Source: Sutcliffiella horikoshii (GTDB lineage: Bacteria; Bacillota; Bacilli; Bacillales; Bacillaceae_I). Taken from it: a stretch of DNA of 64,000 nucleotides. Location of the stretch: assembly GCF_021991925.1 (NCBI RefSeq), contig NZ_RXZI01000001.1, positions 682,001 to 746,000 of the forward strand. The letters run 5' to 3'. A program made the translations under genes and the position numbers. The notes under the pieces were generated by a model. That model was given only the letters and a program-made list of their open reading frames with translations, had not been told where the DNA came from and did not search any database. This document shows positions 1 through 9,891 of this stretch, in pieces; the stretch's first letter is position 1; each line of letters starts with the position of its first letter.

Positions 1-43
1 ATATCCAAAGGTTGCGAAAGCACGTTTGGCAGTCAGGTTCTGA
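1..43 (+). CDS. rimP: Ribosome maturation factor RimP, 3' end only
   Basis: The frame that starts at base 2 reads YPKVAKARLAVRF and stops at TGA 41-43. This matches the C-terminal strand of RimP (B. subtilis YlxS), which assists 30S subunit maturation, and rimP is the gene normally upstream of nusA. Only 13 codons lie in the window, so the call rests on that short match plus gene order. Confidence 0.75.
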   Translation, partial: YPKVAKARLAVRF

Positions 44-134
44 TACATTATCACCTGACAGACCGTCCCATTGAACTAGATGGAAACAGGTCACAAAAAA
101 TGAAGTATAGGTATATTAAGGGGGACATGGTTGT

Positions 135-1253
135 ATGAGCAGCGAGTTATTTGATGCTTTAACCCTGATGGAAAAGGAAAAGGGCATTAGCAAAGATGTA
201 ATTATTGAAGCGATTGAGGCTGCACTTATATCTGCTTACAAACGAAATTTCAATCAAGCACAAAATGTACGAGTTGATATGAACCTTGAAACAGGTACAA
301 TGCGCGTATTTGCAAGAAAAGATGTAGTAGAGGAAGTTTTTGATTCCCGTCTTGAAATTTCCGTCCAGGAAGCACGTCAAATCAATCCGAACTACCAAGA
401 AAACGATGTATTGGAAATTGAAGTGACGCCTAAGGACTTCGGCCGAATTGCGGCACAAACTGCAAAACAAGTGGTCACACAGCGTGTCAGGGAAGCTGAG
501 CGTGGAGTCATTTACTCAGAATATATCGAACGTGAAGAAGATATCATGACTGGGATTGTGCAACGACTTGATGCCAAGTTCATTTATGTGAGCCTTGGGA
601 AAATTGAAGCTTTGCTTCCAGTCAATGAGCAAATGCCTAATGAACATTACAAGCCTCATGATAGAATAAAAGTGTTCCTCACAAAAGTGGAGAAAACCAC
701 GAAAGGTCCACAAATTTTTGTTTCCCGTTCACACCCAGGACTTTTAAAGCGTCTTTTTGAACTTGAAGTTCCAGAAATTTATGATGGTACAGTGGAAATA
801 AAATCCGTTGCGCGTGAAGCCGGAGACCGCTCTAAGATCTCCGTACATTGTGACAACCCGGAAGTAGACCCGGTTGGGGCATGTGTAGGACCAAAGGGAC
901 AAAGGGTGCAAGCGATTGTGAATGAACTTAAAGGAGAAAAGATTGACATCGTACGTTGGTCTAAAGATCCTGTTGAATTCGTTGCCAATGCATTAAGCCC
1001 TTCTAAAGTACTGGAAGTTCAAGTTAATGAAGAAGAAAAGGCTACGACAGTCATTGTTCCTGATTATCAACTTTCGCTAGCAATAGGTAAACGTGGACAA
1101 AATGCTCGACTTGCTGCCAAGCTAACTGGCTGGAAGATTGATATCAAGAGTGAGTCCGAAGCAGAAGAACTAGGAATCTACCCGAGTCTGTCTTTATCTA
1201 AAAACGATACAGATGAGATAGATGATGATTTCTACAACGAAGAAAATGAGTGA
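135..1253 (+). CDS. nusA: Transcription termination/antitermination factor NusA
   Basis: NusA binds RNA polymerase and nascent RNA and modulates pausing, intrinsic termination and antitermination. The 372 aa match the Gram-positive length (about 371). Domains in order: N-terminal polymerase-binding domain (about 1-125), S1 domain (about 137-200), and two KH domains with GPKG at 252-255 and GKRG at 318-321. The tail is short and acidic, and the extra C-terminal acidic repeats of E. coli NusA are absent, as usual in Bacillus. The ATG at 135 follows a GGGGGA ribosome site. It follows rimP by 91 bp and leads the nusA-ylxR-ylxQ-infB-ylxP-rbfA operon. Identification is secure. Confidence 0.98.
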   Translation: MSSELFDALTLMEKEKGISKDVIIEAIEAALISAYKRNFNQAQNVRVDMNLETGTMRVFARKDVVEEVFDSRLEISVQEARQINPNYQENDVLEIEVTPKDFGRIAAQTAKQVVTQRVREAERGVIYSEYIEREEDIMTGIVQRLDAKFIYVSLGKIEALLPVNEQMPNEHYKPHDRIKVFLTKVEKTTKGPQIFVSRSHPGLLKRLFELEVPEIYDGTVEIKSVAREAGDRSKISVHCDNPEVDPVGACVGPKGQRVQAIVNELKGEKIDIVRWSKDPVEFVANALSPSKVLEVQVNEEEKATTVIVPDYQLSLAIGKRGQNARLAAKLTGWKIDIKSESEAEELGIYPSLSLSKNDTDEIDDDFYNEENE

Positions 1254-1274
1254 TAGTAAAAGAAGGTGAACCCG

Positions 1275-1562
1275 GTGAACAATCGTAAAAAGGTGCCAAT
1301 GCGTAAATGTGTGGCAAGTCAAGAACTGAAGCCGAAAAAAGAATTGATACGTATTGTACGTTCTAAAGAAGGCGAAGTTTCCATTGATCCTTCCGGTAAG
1401 AAATCAGGTAGAGGGGCATATCTTGCAAAGAACAAGGAAAGCATCCTCCTTGCTAAAAAGAAAAATATCTTAGCCCGTCACCTGGCAGTAACGATTGATG
1501 ATTCATTGTATGATGAATTACTTCAACTGGTAGAAACGGAGAACGGCTCAGCACATGAATAA
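1275..1562 (+). CDS. ylxR: YlxR-family RNA-binding/regulatory protein (RNase P modulator)
   Basis: Small basic protein of the YlxR (DUF448) family, 95 aa from the chosen start. The family signature is visible as [10 protein letters not shown] near the N-terminus and [10 protein letters not shown] in the middle. Family members have been linked to RNA binding, to transcription regulation and more recently to RNase P; the exact role here is not decidable from sequence. A GTG at 1266 is also in frame, but AGAAGGTGA at 1261-1269 sits 5 nt before the GTG at 1275, so the downstream GTG is preferred. It overlaps ylxQ by 8 bp, which implies translational coupling. Confidence 0.9.
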   Translation: MNNRKKVPMRKCVASQELKPKKELIRIVRSKEGEVSIDPSGKKSGRGAYLAKNKESILLAKKKNILARHLAVTIDDSLYDELLQLVETENGSAHE

Positions 1563-1854
1563 TCAATGGTTATCTATTGTCGGTCTTGCCACGAGGGCAA
1601 GAAAGACCATAACAGGGGAAGAACTTGTCATTAAAGAAGTAAGGGCAGGAAATGCAAAACTGGTGCTGATTGCCAGCGACGCTTCCGCCAATACCATGAA
1701 GAAATTGAATGATAAATGCACGTACTATAAAGTGCCGATAAGAACGGTAGAAAATCGGTATGAGTTAGGTCGAGCAATAGGCAAGGATGCGCGAGTGTCT
1801 GTAGCTATACTAGATGAAGGGTTTGCAAAAAAACTTCTTTCTATGCTCGATTAA
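1555..1854 (+). CDS. rplGA: L7Ae-family K-turn RNA-binding protein YlxQ
   Basis: 99-aa member of the ribosomal protein L7Ae/L30e family. In B. subtilis this protein (YlxQ/RplGA) binds kink-turn RNA. The family pattern is visible as [14 protein letters not shown] near the N-terminus and [12 protein letters not shown] around residues 37-48, where the RNA-binding strand and loop lie. The ATG lies inside the last codons of ylxR (8-bp overlap), and infB starts 17 bp after the stop, so all three are probably on one mRNA. Confidence 0.92.
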   Translation: MNNQWLSIVGLATRARKTITGEELVIKEVRAGNAKLVLIASDASANTMKKLNDKCTYYKVPIRTVENRYELGRAIGKDARVSVAILDEGFAKKLLSMLD

Positions 1855-1871
1855 TCTTTGGGGGTGAATGT

Positions 1872-4001
1872 ATGACGAAATTACGCGTGTACGAATACGC
1901 TAAACAAAAGAACGTATCAAGTAAAGATGTCATCACAAAACTAAAAGAAATGAATATTGAGGTATCAAACCATATGGCAACATTAGACGAAGACACTATC
2001 CAAAAATTGAACGGTTCAGATAAAAAAGAAGCACCAAAGAAAGCAGCAGCCCCAAATACGGCTTCTGCACCTAAAAAACAAAGCACGAATCAAGGCCAAG
2101 GTAAAGGGAAGAACAACTCTCCTTCCAAAAAGCCTTTTAACAATAGCAACCATAACAATTCTTCTAAAGGGAAGAAAAAACAGAACAACAAACAGAACCG
2201 TGGACCACAATCCGCGCCAACACCTCCTGTGAAGAAAAAAGAAACACCTTCCAAAATTACATTCACTGGTTCTCTAACAGTTGGAGAGCTTGCAAATAAA
2301 CTAAACAAAGAGCCATCAGAAATAATTAAAAAGCTCTTGATGCTCGGTGTCATGGCTACCATCAACCAGGATCTTGATAAAGATTCCATCGAATTGATTG
2401 CTGGCGAATACAGTGTGGATGTGGAAGAGGAAATAATCTTCGAAGTAACCGATTTTGAAGGCTACGATTCAGAAGATACAGAAGAGGTAATGGAAGAGCG
2501 TCCTCCAGTGGTTACGATCATGGGTCACGTTGACCACGGTAAAACAACTCTTCTCGACTCTATCCGTAATACAAAGGTTACAGCCGGTGAAGCTGGTGGA
2601 ATCACACAGCATATCGGTGCGTACCAAGTAGAAGTGGAACAAGGCAAGAAAATCACGTTCCTTGATACTCCTGGGCATGCTGCGTTTACAACAATGCGTT
2701 CCCGTGGGGCACAAGTTACGGATATTACAATCCTAGTTGTGGCAGCAGATGACGGTGTTATGCCTCAAACAGTGGAAGCAATCAACCATGCCAAAGCTGC
2801 AGAAGTACCAATCATCGTTGCCGTTAACAAAATGGATAAAGAAGCTGCCAATCCTGACCGTGTTATGCAGGAATTAACAGAGCATGGACTAGTGTCAGAA
2901 GCTTGGGGTGGAGATACTATCTTTGTACCACTATCTGCTTTGAGTGGAGAAGGTATTGATACATTGCTTGAAATGATTCTTCTTGTTTCTGAAGTGGAAG
3001 AATATAAAGCTAATCCTAAACGTGCGGCACAGGGTACAGTTATTGAAGCTCAGCTTGATAAAGGCAGAGGTTCCGTAGCTACACTTCTAGTTCAAAAAGG
3101 TACACTACGTGTAGGAGATCCAATCGTAGTAGGTAACACGTTCGGCCGTGTTCGTGCAATGGTTAACGACCTTGGACGCCGCGTAAAAGAAGCTGGTCCA
3201 TCTACACCGGTTGAAATCACTGGACTAAATGAAGTTCCACAAGCCGGAGACAACTTCATGGTATTTGCTGATGAGAAAACGGCTCGTAACGTCGGGGAAG
3301 CACGTGCTCAAAAGCAACTTCAAGAACAACGCAGTGAAAAAACACGTGTAACACTTGATGACTTGTTTGAACAAATCAAGCAAGGTGAAATGAAAGAAAT
3401 CAACTTGATTGTAAAAGCCGACGTTCAAGGTTCTGTAGAAGCGATGGCTGCTTCCCTGCAGAAAATCGATGTAGAAGGCGCAAAAGTGAAAATCATCCAT
3501 ACTGGCGTTGGTGCCATCACGGAATCTGATATCATTCTAGCCTCTGCGTCCAATGCCATTGTCATAGGTTTCAACGTTCGACCTGATGCAGGTGCGAAAC
3601 GTACAGCAGATGCTGAAAACGTTGATATCCGTCTTCACCGTATCATCTATAAAGCGATTGAAGAAATTGAAGCGGCAATGAAAGGTATGCTTGACCCTGA
3701 ATTCGAAGAGAAAGTAATTGGTCAAGTGGAAGTTCGCCAGACTTTCAAAGTTTCTAAAGTGGGTACAATTGCGGGTGCATATGTAACAGAAGGAAAAATC
3801 ACTCGTGATTCCAGCATTCGTTTAATTCGTGACGGAATCGTTATTTTTGAAGGCGAACTTGATACACTCAAGCGTTTTAAAGATGATGTAAAAGAAGTAG
3901 CGACAAACTACGAATGTGGTGTAACAATCAAGAACTTTAACGACATCAAAGAAGGCGACATCATCGAAGCTTACGTAATGCAAGAAATCGAAAGAAAATG
4001 A
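1872..4001 (+). CDS. infB: Translation initiation factor IF-2
   Basis: IF-2 is the GTPase that brings fMet-tRNA to the 30S subunit and promotes subunit joining. The protein has 709 aa, close to the 716 of B. subtilis. Order: N-terminal IF2_N helix bundle (about 1-50), a low-complexity linker rich in K, N, P and A (about 50-130), a second IF2_N module, the G domain with GHVDHGKT at 218-225, DTPGHA, and NKMD, then the beta-barrel domains and the C-terminal fMet-tRNA-binding domain. The ribosome site GGGGGTGA precedes ATG 1872. The stop overlaps the ylxP start by 4 nt (ATGA). Confidence 0.99.
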   Translation: MTKLRVYEYAKQKNVSSKDVITKLKEMNIEVSNHMATLDEDTIQKLNGSDKKEAPKKAAAPNTASAPKKQSTNQGQGKGKNNSPSKKPFNNSNHNNSSKGKKKQNNKQNRGPQSAPTPPVKKKETPSKITFTGSLTVGELANKLNKEPSEIIKKLLMLGVMATINQDLDKDSIELIAGEYSVDVEEEIIFEVTDFEGYDSEDTEEVMEERPPVVTIMGHVDHGKTTLLDSIRNTKVTAGEAGGITQHIGAYQVEVEQGKKITFLDTPGHAAFTTMRSRGAQVTDITILVVAADDGVMPQTVEAINHAKAAEVPIIVAVNKMDKEAANPDRVMQELTEHGLVSEAWGGDTIFVPLSALSGEGIDTLLEMILLVSEVEEYKANPKRAAQGTVIEAQLDKGRGSVATLLVQKGTLRVGDPIVVGNTFGRVRAMVNDLGRRVKEAGPSTPVEITGLNEVPQAGDNFMVFADEKTARNVGEARAQKQLQEQRSEKTRVTLDDLFEQIKQGEMKEINLIVKADVQGSVEAMAASLQKIDVEGAKVKIIHTGVGAITESDIILASASNAIVIGFNVRPDAGAKRTADAENVDIRLHRIIYKAIEEIEAAMKGMLDPEFEEKVIGQVEVRQTFKVSKVGTIAGAYVTEGKITRDSSIRLIRDGIVIFEGELDTLKRFKDDVKEVATNYECGVTIKNFNDIKEGDIIEAYVMQEIERK

Positions 4002-4276
4002 TTGGATATATAGAGTGTGACTGTATGATCTATGATGCTCAATCTTTGAAGGAAAAAAGGGCAGTGCTTCAGCGCGTAATGACAAGGCTGAAGCAACGGT
4101 TCAATATATCCATCTCAGAGATTGATCATCAGGACGTATGGCAACGGACGAAGATAGGAATTGTATCCATTTCTTCCTCCAAATCCATCACCGAGAAAGA
4201 ATTGCAAAAAGTGCTCGACTATCTGGACTCTTTTCCAGAGATAGAGCGAGCAGAAACTTCGCTTGATTGGCTTTAA
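3998..4276 (+). CDS. ylxP: YlxP-like DUF503 protein
   Basis: 92-aa protein of the DUF503/YlxP family, found between infB and rbfA throughout Firmicutes. The conserved core includes [10 protein letters not shown] near residue 13 and the W-GIVSIS-type central strand. A role in ribosome assembly or translation is inferred only from the operon, since the molecular function is not established. Its ATG overlaps the infB stop (ATGA at 3998-4001), and rbfA starts 13 bp after its end, so it is embedded in the translation operon. Confidence 0.9.
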   Translation: MIGYIECDCMIYDAQSLKEKRAVLQRVMTRLKQRFNISISEIDHQDVWQRTKIGIVSISSSKSITEKELQKVLDYLDSFPEIERAETSLDWL

Positions 4277-4289
4277 AGGGGTGAAAGGT

Positions 4290-4655
4290 ATGACACTCAG
4301 ATCAAACAGAGTTGGAGAGCAAATGAAAAAAGAGCTATCCGATATCATTGGTCGTAAAATCAAAGACCCTCGTGTAGGCTTTGTAACAGTAACGGATGTA
4401 CAGGTTACTGGAGATCTTCAACAAGCCAAGGTATTCATCTCTGTGCTTGGAGACGATGAGAAAAGACAAGACACATTGATTGGCTTGGCAAAAGCAAAAG
4501 GCTTCATCCGCAGTGAAATAGGACGTAGAATTCGTTTAAGAAAAACTCCAGAGCTTTTCTTTGAATTTGACGAATCCATCGCTTACGGTAATCACATAGA
4601 AAGCCTGATACATGAATTAAATAAAAAAGACTCTGATTCGGATGATGAAGAGTAA
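4290..4655 (+). CDS. rbfA: 30S ribosome-binding factor RbfA
   Basis: RbfA is a cold-shock-related factor that binds pre-30S subunits and assists 16S rRNA 5' end processing. 121 aa from ATG 4290; the KH-like fold is recognisable from [17 protein letters not shown] and [13 protein letters not shown]. An in-frame ATG at 4263 would add nine residues overlapping ylxP, but the GTGAAAGG site just before 4290 and family length favour 4290. It is the last gene before an intrinsic terminator, so the nusA operon probably ends here, although truB follows 231 bp downstream. Confidence 0.95.
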   Translation: MTLRSNRVGEQMKKELSDIIGRKIKDPRVGFVTVTDVQVTGDLQQAKVFISVLGDDEKRQDTLIGLAKAKGFIRSEIGRRIRLRKTPELFFEFDESIAYGNHIESLIHELNKKDSDSDDEE

Positions 4656-4659
4656 CAAA

Positions 4660-4692
4660 AAAAGGGTAGGCAATAGTTGTCTATCCTTTTTG
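4660..4692 (+). terminator. Intrinsic terminator after rbfA
   Basis: AAAAGGGTAG (4660-4669) pairs with CTATCCTTTT (4681-4690) around an 11-nt loop, with one G-T wobble. The T run is at the 3' side. It starts 4 bp after the rbfA stop. Confidence 0.7.
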
Positions 4693-4720
4693 TTGACTCT
4701 AATGATATCACGCATTGACT

Positions 4721-4851
4721 CCCTGTTGCTTTCCGTTCCAGGTGTTCGCTTTCCGCGGGACGGTGCTTGAGCCTCCTCACAACGCTTCAGGGGTCTCAAC
4801 CTACCGTTATCCCCCGCAGGAGTCTCACACCTTGCACTTCAATCTACAGGG
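4721..4851 (+). repeat. Family-1 dispersed palindromic repeat, copy 1
   Basis: GC-rich intergenic repeat bounded by CCCTGT (4721-4726) and ACAGGG (4846-4851). Core landmarks shared with the other copies are CGCTTTCCGCGGG, GAGCCTCCTC, GGGGTCTCAA and CCGCAGGAGTCTCAC. The core folds back on itself, since GAGCCTCCTC and the GGTCTCA segment are partly complementary. It lies between the rbfA terminator and truB, and no ORF runs through it. Confidence 0.8.
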
Positions 4852-4886
4852 GGATTACTTAATATAAAATGAAAGGAGTGGCATAA

Positions 4887-5798
4887 ATGGATGGTATTTT
4901 AATTTTAAACAAACCAAAGGGCTTCACTTCACATGACTGCGTATTTAAAGTGAGAAAAATACTTAAAACAAAAAAAGTCGGCCATACCGGGACACTTGAT
5001 CCAGAGGTAACCGGGGTTCTTCCTATATGTATCGGAAGGGCAACAAAAGTTGTGGAATTCCTAACAGCCGAACAAAAAACATATATAGCAGAAGTGACCA
5101 TAGGGACTGCTACCACGACAGAAGATCAAACAGGAGAAGTAGTGGAAGAAAAAAGGGTGGACAAACCCATATCAAAAGAAAAAATTCTTTCCGTCCTTCA
5201 TCAGCTAAAAGGAGAAATTGAACAAACACCTCCAATGTACTCCGCTGTCAAAATTAAAGGAAAAAAGCTTTATGAATATGCAAGAGAAGGGAAGGTAATC
5301 GACAGACCTTCCAGGAAGGTAACCATCCATGATATCTTCCTGACAAGCGAAATTACATATGAAGAAGAAAAAGGCCAAGTCAAATTTTCCTTCCAAGTAA
5401 ACTGTAGTAAAGGTACATATGTAAGGACCCTTGCTGTACAAATAGGCGAGTTGCTGGGTTATCCTGCCCACATGTCCTATTTAACCAGAATTTCCTCTGG
5501 AGACTTTACCATAGAACAAGCAATCACTTTAGAACAATTAAGTGAGCTGGCAGAACAAGGGGCGGTCCAAGGGAAACTGTTGCCGATGGAAAAAGCACTA
5601 AGTTCATTGCCTAAGTTGGTCATTAATGATAAAGTAGCAGAGAAAGTGTATAATGGTGCGGTTTTGCCATATCCAGAAAATATCGATGAATCGAATGAAT
5701 ACTTCAGTGTGTTCCATGATGATAAATGTTTGGCCATCTATATGAAGCATCCATCGAAGCCTGGCCTGATGAAACCGAAGAAAGTATTTCATAACTAA
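4887..5798 (+). CDS. truB: tRNA pseudouridine-55 synthase TruB
   Basis: Makes pseudouridine 55 in the T-loop of tRNAs. 303 aa, typical for Bacillus. The N-terminal catalytic domain carries GHTGTLDPEVTG with the nucleophilic aspartate at D38. The GTYVRTLA segment in the middle is a second family hallmark, and the C-terminal part (about 235-303) is the PUA-like tail. ATG 4887 has GAAAGGAG upstream. The gene follows the family-1 repeat and precedes ribF by 55 bp, as in other Bacillus. Confidence 0.97.
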   Translation: MDGILILNKPKGFTSHDCVFKVRKILKTKKVGHTGTLDPEVTGVLPICIGRATKVVEFLTAEQKTYIAEVTIGTATTTEDQTGEVVEEKRVDKPISKEKILSVLHQLKGEIEQTPPMYSAVKIKGKKLYEYAREGKVIDRPSRKVTIHDIFLTSEITYEEEKGQVKFSFQVNCSKGTYVRTLAVQIGELLGYPAHMSYLTRISSGDFTIEQAITLEQLSELAEQGAVQGKLLPMEKALSSLPKLVINDKVAEKVYNGAVLPYPENIDESNEYFSVFHDDKCLAIYMKHPSKPGLMKPKKVFHN

Positions 5799-5853
5799 TT
5801 GGTGTATGAAGGTGAAGGTTCTGCATGATTAATTTAGATTTAGGTGATAAATG

Positions 5854-6825
5854 ATGAAAGTTGTGTATTTGGAGCACCCGCATTCCCTGAAAAAAGAAGA
5901 GTGTATGCCTGCTACAGTCGCTCTCGGTTTTTTTGATGGCATCCATCTCGGACATCAGAAAGTGATTAGCGGTGCATTGAACAAAGCGAAAGAATTAGGA
6001 ACTGCATGTGCCGTAATGACGCTGGATCCACATCCATCCGTCGTTTTGAGAAGAACTGTCCAGCATGTCCGCTACATCACTCCTCTTTCCGAAAAAATAA
6101 GCCTTCTTGCTTCTTTAGGGGTGGATATCTTATATGTGGTGAAATTCGACATGTCCTTTGCATCGCTAGTACCCCAGGATTTTGTTGATCAATATATCAT
6201 CGGTTTGAATATCAAGCATGTGGTGGCAGGATTTGATTATTCCTATGGCAGTCTTGGCAAAGGGACAATGGAGACCCTTCCATTTCATTCAAGAGGACAA
6301 TTCAATCAGACGGTTGTGGAGAAATATACCACTAATGACTTGAAAGTAAGTTCCACCTACATAAGAGAACAGTTGAAAGAAGGGAAAGTGGACGAGTTGC
6401 CACATACTTTGGGAAGGTATTATCATGTGCGTGGGAAAGTGGAACATGGTGAAAAAAGAGGTCGTACGATCGGGTTTCCAACTGCCAATGTCGTCCTGTC
6501 CGATGACTATGTGATTCCTCGGACAGGTGTTTATACTGTTCGTATGTATGTGAAGGATAACTGGGTGAATGGAGTGTGCAATATCGGCTACAAACCGACT
6601 TTCCATGAGCAGGAAAATGAGAACCTTCCATCTATTGAAGTCCACCTGTTGGATTTTGATCAACAGATCTATGGAGAAGAGGTTATCATAGAGTGGCATA
6701 ATTGTATCAGGGAAGAAAAGAAGTTTTCTGGTGTAGAGGCGCTTGTTGCGCAAATCAAAAAAGACAAGGCGAAAGCAGAAGAGTATTTTCAAAAAAACAT
6801 ACACGATACTTGCTTTTTAACCTAA
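5854..6825 (+). CDS. ribF: Bifunctional riboflavin kinase / FAD synthetase
   Basis: Phosphorylates riboflavin to FMN and adenylates FMN to FAD (called RibC in B. subtilis). The N-terminal nucleotidyltransferase has GFFDGIHLGH at 25-34. The C-terminal kinase has KRGRTIGFPTANV at about 203-213 and GVCNIGYKPTF further on. 323 aa from ATG 5854. The ATG at 5851 is also possible but lies only about 3 nt from AGGTGA (5842-5847), so the second is preferred. No FMN riboswitch is visible upstream. Confidence 0.96.
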   Translation: MKVVYLEHPHSLKKEECMPATVALGFFDGIHLGHQKVISGALNKAKELGTACAVMTLDPHPSVVLRRTVQHVRYITPLSEKISLLASLGVDILYVVKFDMSFASLVPQDFVDQYIIGLNIKHVVAGFDYSYGSLGKGTMETLPFHSRGQFNQTVVEKYTTNDLKVSSTYIREQLKEGKVDELPHTLGRYYHVRGKVEHGEKRGRTIGFPTANVVLSDDYVIPRTGVYTVRMYVKDNWVNGVCNIGYKPTFHEQENENLPSIEVHLLDFDQQIYGEEVIIEWHNCIREEKKFSGVEALVAQIKKDKAKAEEYFQKNIHDTCFLT

Positions 6826-6849
6826 AAAGATGTATGCTATTAAACGTAC

Positions 6850-7197
<348 letters not shown>

Positions 7198-7206
7198 GTT
7201 TGTCAG

Positions 7207-7234
7207 AAAAAGCGGGAGAATTCCCGCTTTTTTA
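7207..7234 (+). terminator. Intrinsic terminator after rpsO
   Basis: GCGGGA (7212-7217) pairs with TCCCGC (7222-7227) around a 4-nt loop. The stem is extended by A5/T5 on the outside and ends in a T run. Confidence 0.9.
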
Positions 7235-7397
7235 TTAGTATTTTAGAAGGTATTTTCAAAAGTTGCTGTAGAGTGTTTCGTTTCGGCAATTTTTTTCCTA
7301 TACATGCTGGAATTCTATTGATATGTAGTAGTTATTTCGTTCATACTATACATAATACTAAATTTTTTTCACATAGACTGTTTTCTTGAGGAAAAGC

Positions 7398-7570
7398 TCT
7401 GTTAAAGCATAAAGCTGAATTTGGTAGCAACCTAGCTGTTGTTTGGAGCAATAGGTGAAGACTCCTGAGGGAGATAGCGTGTTAGGGGAGACCCCGCAGG
7501 CGTAAGCCGAAGAGGCTCCCCCTTAGGAAAGCGAAGCCTAGTGCGGAAATCAACAGCGGTGTTTAACAGA
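7398..7570 (+). repeat. Family-1 repeat, copy 2, with TCTGTTAAA ends
   Basis: This copy is in the opposite orientation to copy 1. The outer boundary is a perfect 9-bp inverted pair, TCTGTTAAA (7398-7406) and TTTAACAGA (7562-7570). Inside it is the core, which runs from AGCTGTTG near 7435 to CAACAGC near 7551 and includes GGGGAGACCCCGCAGG and AGAGGCTCCC. It occupies most of the rpsO-pnp gap. The remainder (7235-7397 and 7571-7628) is AT-rich with no ORF and no promoter I would defend. Confidence 0.8.
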
Positions 7571-7628
7571 TCCTTAGGAAAAAGAAAGTCAATACATATT
7601 GGAAGTTAGAGAGGGGTTAGACGAACTC

Positions 7629-9746
7629 ATGGGACAAGATAAACAAGTCTTTTCTATCGATTGGGCCGGAAGAAACCTGACGGTAGAAGTGGGACAATTA
7701 GCCAAGCAAGCAAATGGAGCGGTAATGGTCCGTTATGGAGATACGGCTGTGCTAAGTACTGCAACCGCTTCAAAGGAACCGAAGAAACTAGATTTCTTCC
7801 CACTTACAGTAAATTATGAAGAAAGATTATATGCCGTTGGTAAAATCCCTGGAGGATTCATTAAGAGAGAGGGACGCCCAAGTGAGAAGGCTGTATTGGC
7901 AAGCCGCTTGATCGATCGTCCAATCCGTCCGCTATTTGCTGATGGGTTCCGTAATGAAGTACAAGTTATCAGTATCGTGATGAGTGTGGATCAGAACTGT
8001 TCTTCCGAAATGGCAGCGATGTTCGGTTCCTCATTAGCGCTTTCGGTTTCTGATATTCCTTTCCAAGGTCCTATCGCAGGTGTAACAGTAGGAAGAATTA
8101 ACGACGAGTTCGTCATTAATCCTAATGTAGAGCAACTTGAAAAAAGCGACATCAACTTGGTGGTAGCTGGAACGAAGGATGCAATCAACATGGTTGAAGC
8201 TGGTGCTGATGAAGTTCCGGAAGAAGTAATGTTAGAAGCAATCATGTTTGGTCATAACGAAATTAAACGTCTAATCGCATTCCAAGAGGAAATTGTACAA
8301 GCTGTTGGGAAAGAGAAAACAGAAGTTACGCTTTATGAAGTGGATAAAAATCTGGAACATGAGATCCGTGCTCTTGCTGAAGAGAAAATGACAAAAGCTG
8401 TTCAAGTATTTGAAAAGCACGCTCGTGAAGCTGCTATTAAAGAGGTAAAGGCAGAGGTTCTTGAGCGCTATGAAGAACAAGAAGTAGAAGCGGATGTTCT
8501 GAAGCAGGTTAATGAAATTCTCAGTATGCTTGTGAAAGAAGAAGTAAGACGCCTTATCACAGAAGATAAAGTACGCCCGGATGGACGTAAGAGCGACGAG
8601 ATCCGTCCACTTGCTTCTGAAGTCGGCCTATTGCCACGTACTCACGGTTCTGGTCTGTTTACCCGTGGACAAACTCAAGCATTGAGCATTTGTACATTAG
8701 GTGCTCTAGGTGACGTACAGATTCTTGACGGATTGGGAATTGAAGAAGAGAAACGCTTTATGCACCACTATAACTTCCCATTATTCAGTGTTGGGGAAAC
8801 TGGCCCGATGAGAGGACCTGGACGTCGTGAAATCGGACATGGTGCTCTTGGAGAGCGTGCTCTTGAACCGGTTATTCCTTCCGAAAAAGACTTCCCATAC
8901 ACAGTTCGTCTTGTTTCAGAAGTTTTGGAGTCCAACGGTTCCACTTCTCAAGCAAGTATCTGTGCAAGCACACTTGCCATGATGGATGCAGGTGTACCTA
9001 TTAAAGCTCCTGTAGCAGGTATTGCAATGGGACTAATTAAAAAGGGCGAGCACTATACAGTACTATCTGACATTCAAGGAATGGAAGATCACCTTGGGGA
9101 TATGGACTTTAAAGTTGCTGGTACTGCAAAAGGCGTAACAGCATTACAAATGGATATTAAGATTGAAGGTCTTTCCCGTGACATCCTTGAAGAAGCACTT
9201 CAACAGGCTAAAATTGGCCGCATGCATATTCTTGACTCCATGCTTGCTACAATTGATGAGTCACGTAAAGAGCTTTCTCCATATGCGCCGAAGATCTTGA
9301 TGATGAGCATTAATCCTGATAAGATTCGTGATGTAATCGGGCCTAGTGGGAAACAAATCAATAAGATTATTGAAGAAACTGGTGTTAAAATCGACATCGA
9401 ACAAGATGGAACGGTATTTATCTCTTCCATTAATATGGAAATGAACGAAAAGGCGAAGAAAATCATCGAGGATATTGTACGTGAAGTCCAAGTGGGCGAA
9501 ATTTACATGGGTAAAGTAAAACGTATTGAAAAATTCGGTGCATTTGTTGAGCTATTCAGTGGCAAAGATGGGCTGGTCCATATTTCTGAACTTGCAGAAG
9601 AACGCGTGAAACAAGTGGAAGATGTTGTGAAGCTTGGAGAAGAAGTTCTTGTAAAAGTAATGGAGATCGATAAACAGGGCAGAGTGAATCTTTCCAGAAA
9701 AGTCCTCCTTAAAGAGAAAAAAGAAAAAAATGAGCAAATGTCCTAA
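7629..9746 (+). CDS. pnp: Polyribonucleotide nucleotidyltransferase (PNPase)
   Basis: Phosphorolytic 3'-5' exoribonuclease and a degradosome partner in Bacillus. Two RNase PH domains (about 1-215 and 310-550) flank a helical linker. A KH domain ([15 protein letters not shown]) and a C-terminal S1 domain ([11 protein letters not shown]...GLVHISEL) follow. From ATG 7629 (MGQDKQ) the protein is 705 aa, the B. subtilis length. A TTG at 7599 would add ten unrelated residues. GAGAGGGG at 7609-7616 is the likely ribosome site, although the 12-nt spacing is long. Confidence 0.97.
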   Translation: MGQDKQVFSIDWAGRNLTVEVGQLAKQANGAVMVRYGDTAVLSTATASKEPKKLDFFPLTVNYEERLYAVGKIPGGFIKREGRPSEKAVLASRLIDRPIRPLFADGFRNEVQVISIVMSVDQNCSSEMAAMFGSSLALSVSDIPFQGPIAGVTVGRINDEFVINPNVEQLEKSDINLVVAGTKDAINMVEAGADEVPEEVMLEAIMFGHNEIKRLIAFQEEIVQAVGKEKTEVTLYEVDKNLEHEIRALAEEKMTKAVQVFEKHAREAAIKEVKAEVLERYEEQEVEADVLKQVNEILSMLVKEEVRRLITEDKVRPDGRKSDEIRPLASEVGLLPRTHGSGLFTRGQTQALSICTLGALGDVQILDGLGIEEEKRFMHHYNFPLFSVGETGPMRGPGRREIGHGALGERALEPVIPSEKDFPYTVRLVSEVLESNGSTSQASICASTLAMMDAGVPIKAPVAGIAMGLIKKGEHYTVLSDIQGMEDHLGDMDFKVAGTAKGVTALQMDIKIEGLSRDILEEALQQAKIGRMHILDSMLATIDESRKELSPYAPKILMMSINPDKIRDVIGPSGKQINKIIEETGVKIDIEQDGTVFISSINMEMNEKAKKIIEDIVREVQVGEIYMGKVKRIEKFGAFVELFSGKDGLVHISELAEERVKQVEDVVKLGEEVLVKVMEIDKQGRVNLSRKVLLKEKKEKNEQMS

Positions 9747-9751
9747 TATGG

Positions 9752-9778
9752 AAGCCTGGTTTGACCGCCGGGCTTTTT
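9752..9778 (+). terminator. Intrinsic terminator after pnp
   Basis: AAGCCTGG (9752-9759) pairs with CCGGGCTT (9768-9775), followed by T residues. A second imperfect inverted repeat just downstream (about 9780-9822, built on CCCCAT / ATGGTGGGG) may reinforce it. Confidence 0.75.
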
Positions 9779-9891
9779 GCGATACCTCCCCATAGAAAAT
9801 TACATGGTGGGGCAGGTGTCTTTCCGCTTTTATTCTTTGTTCTACCTTGTCCACTTCCTACATAAATTTTAAGTAGGAAGGAGTGGGTAAA

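Noticed and set aside
4721-4851. tRNA or known riboswitch in the GC-rich intergenic repeats
   Set aside because: No cloverleaf, no T-loop GTTCRA and no match to riboswitch cores I know; the same sequence recurs in unrelated gaps.
5854-5900. FMN riboswitch before ribF
   Set aside because: The truB-ribF gap is only about 55 bp, too short for an RFN element.
6289-6804. 171-aa minus-strand ORF opposite ribF
   Set aside because: Antisense to a conserved enzyme; sequence has no recognisable domain.
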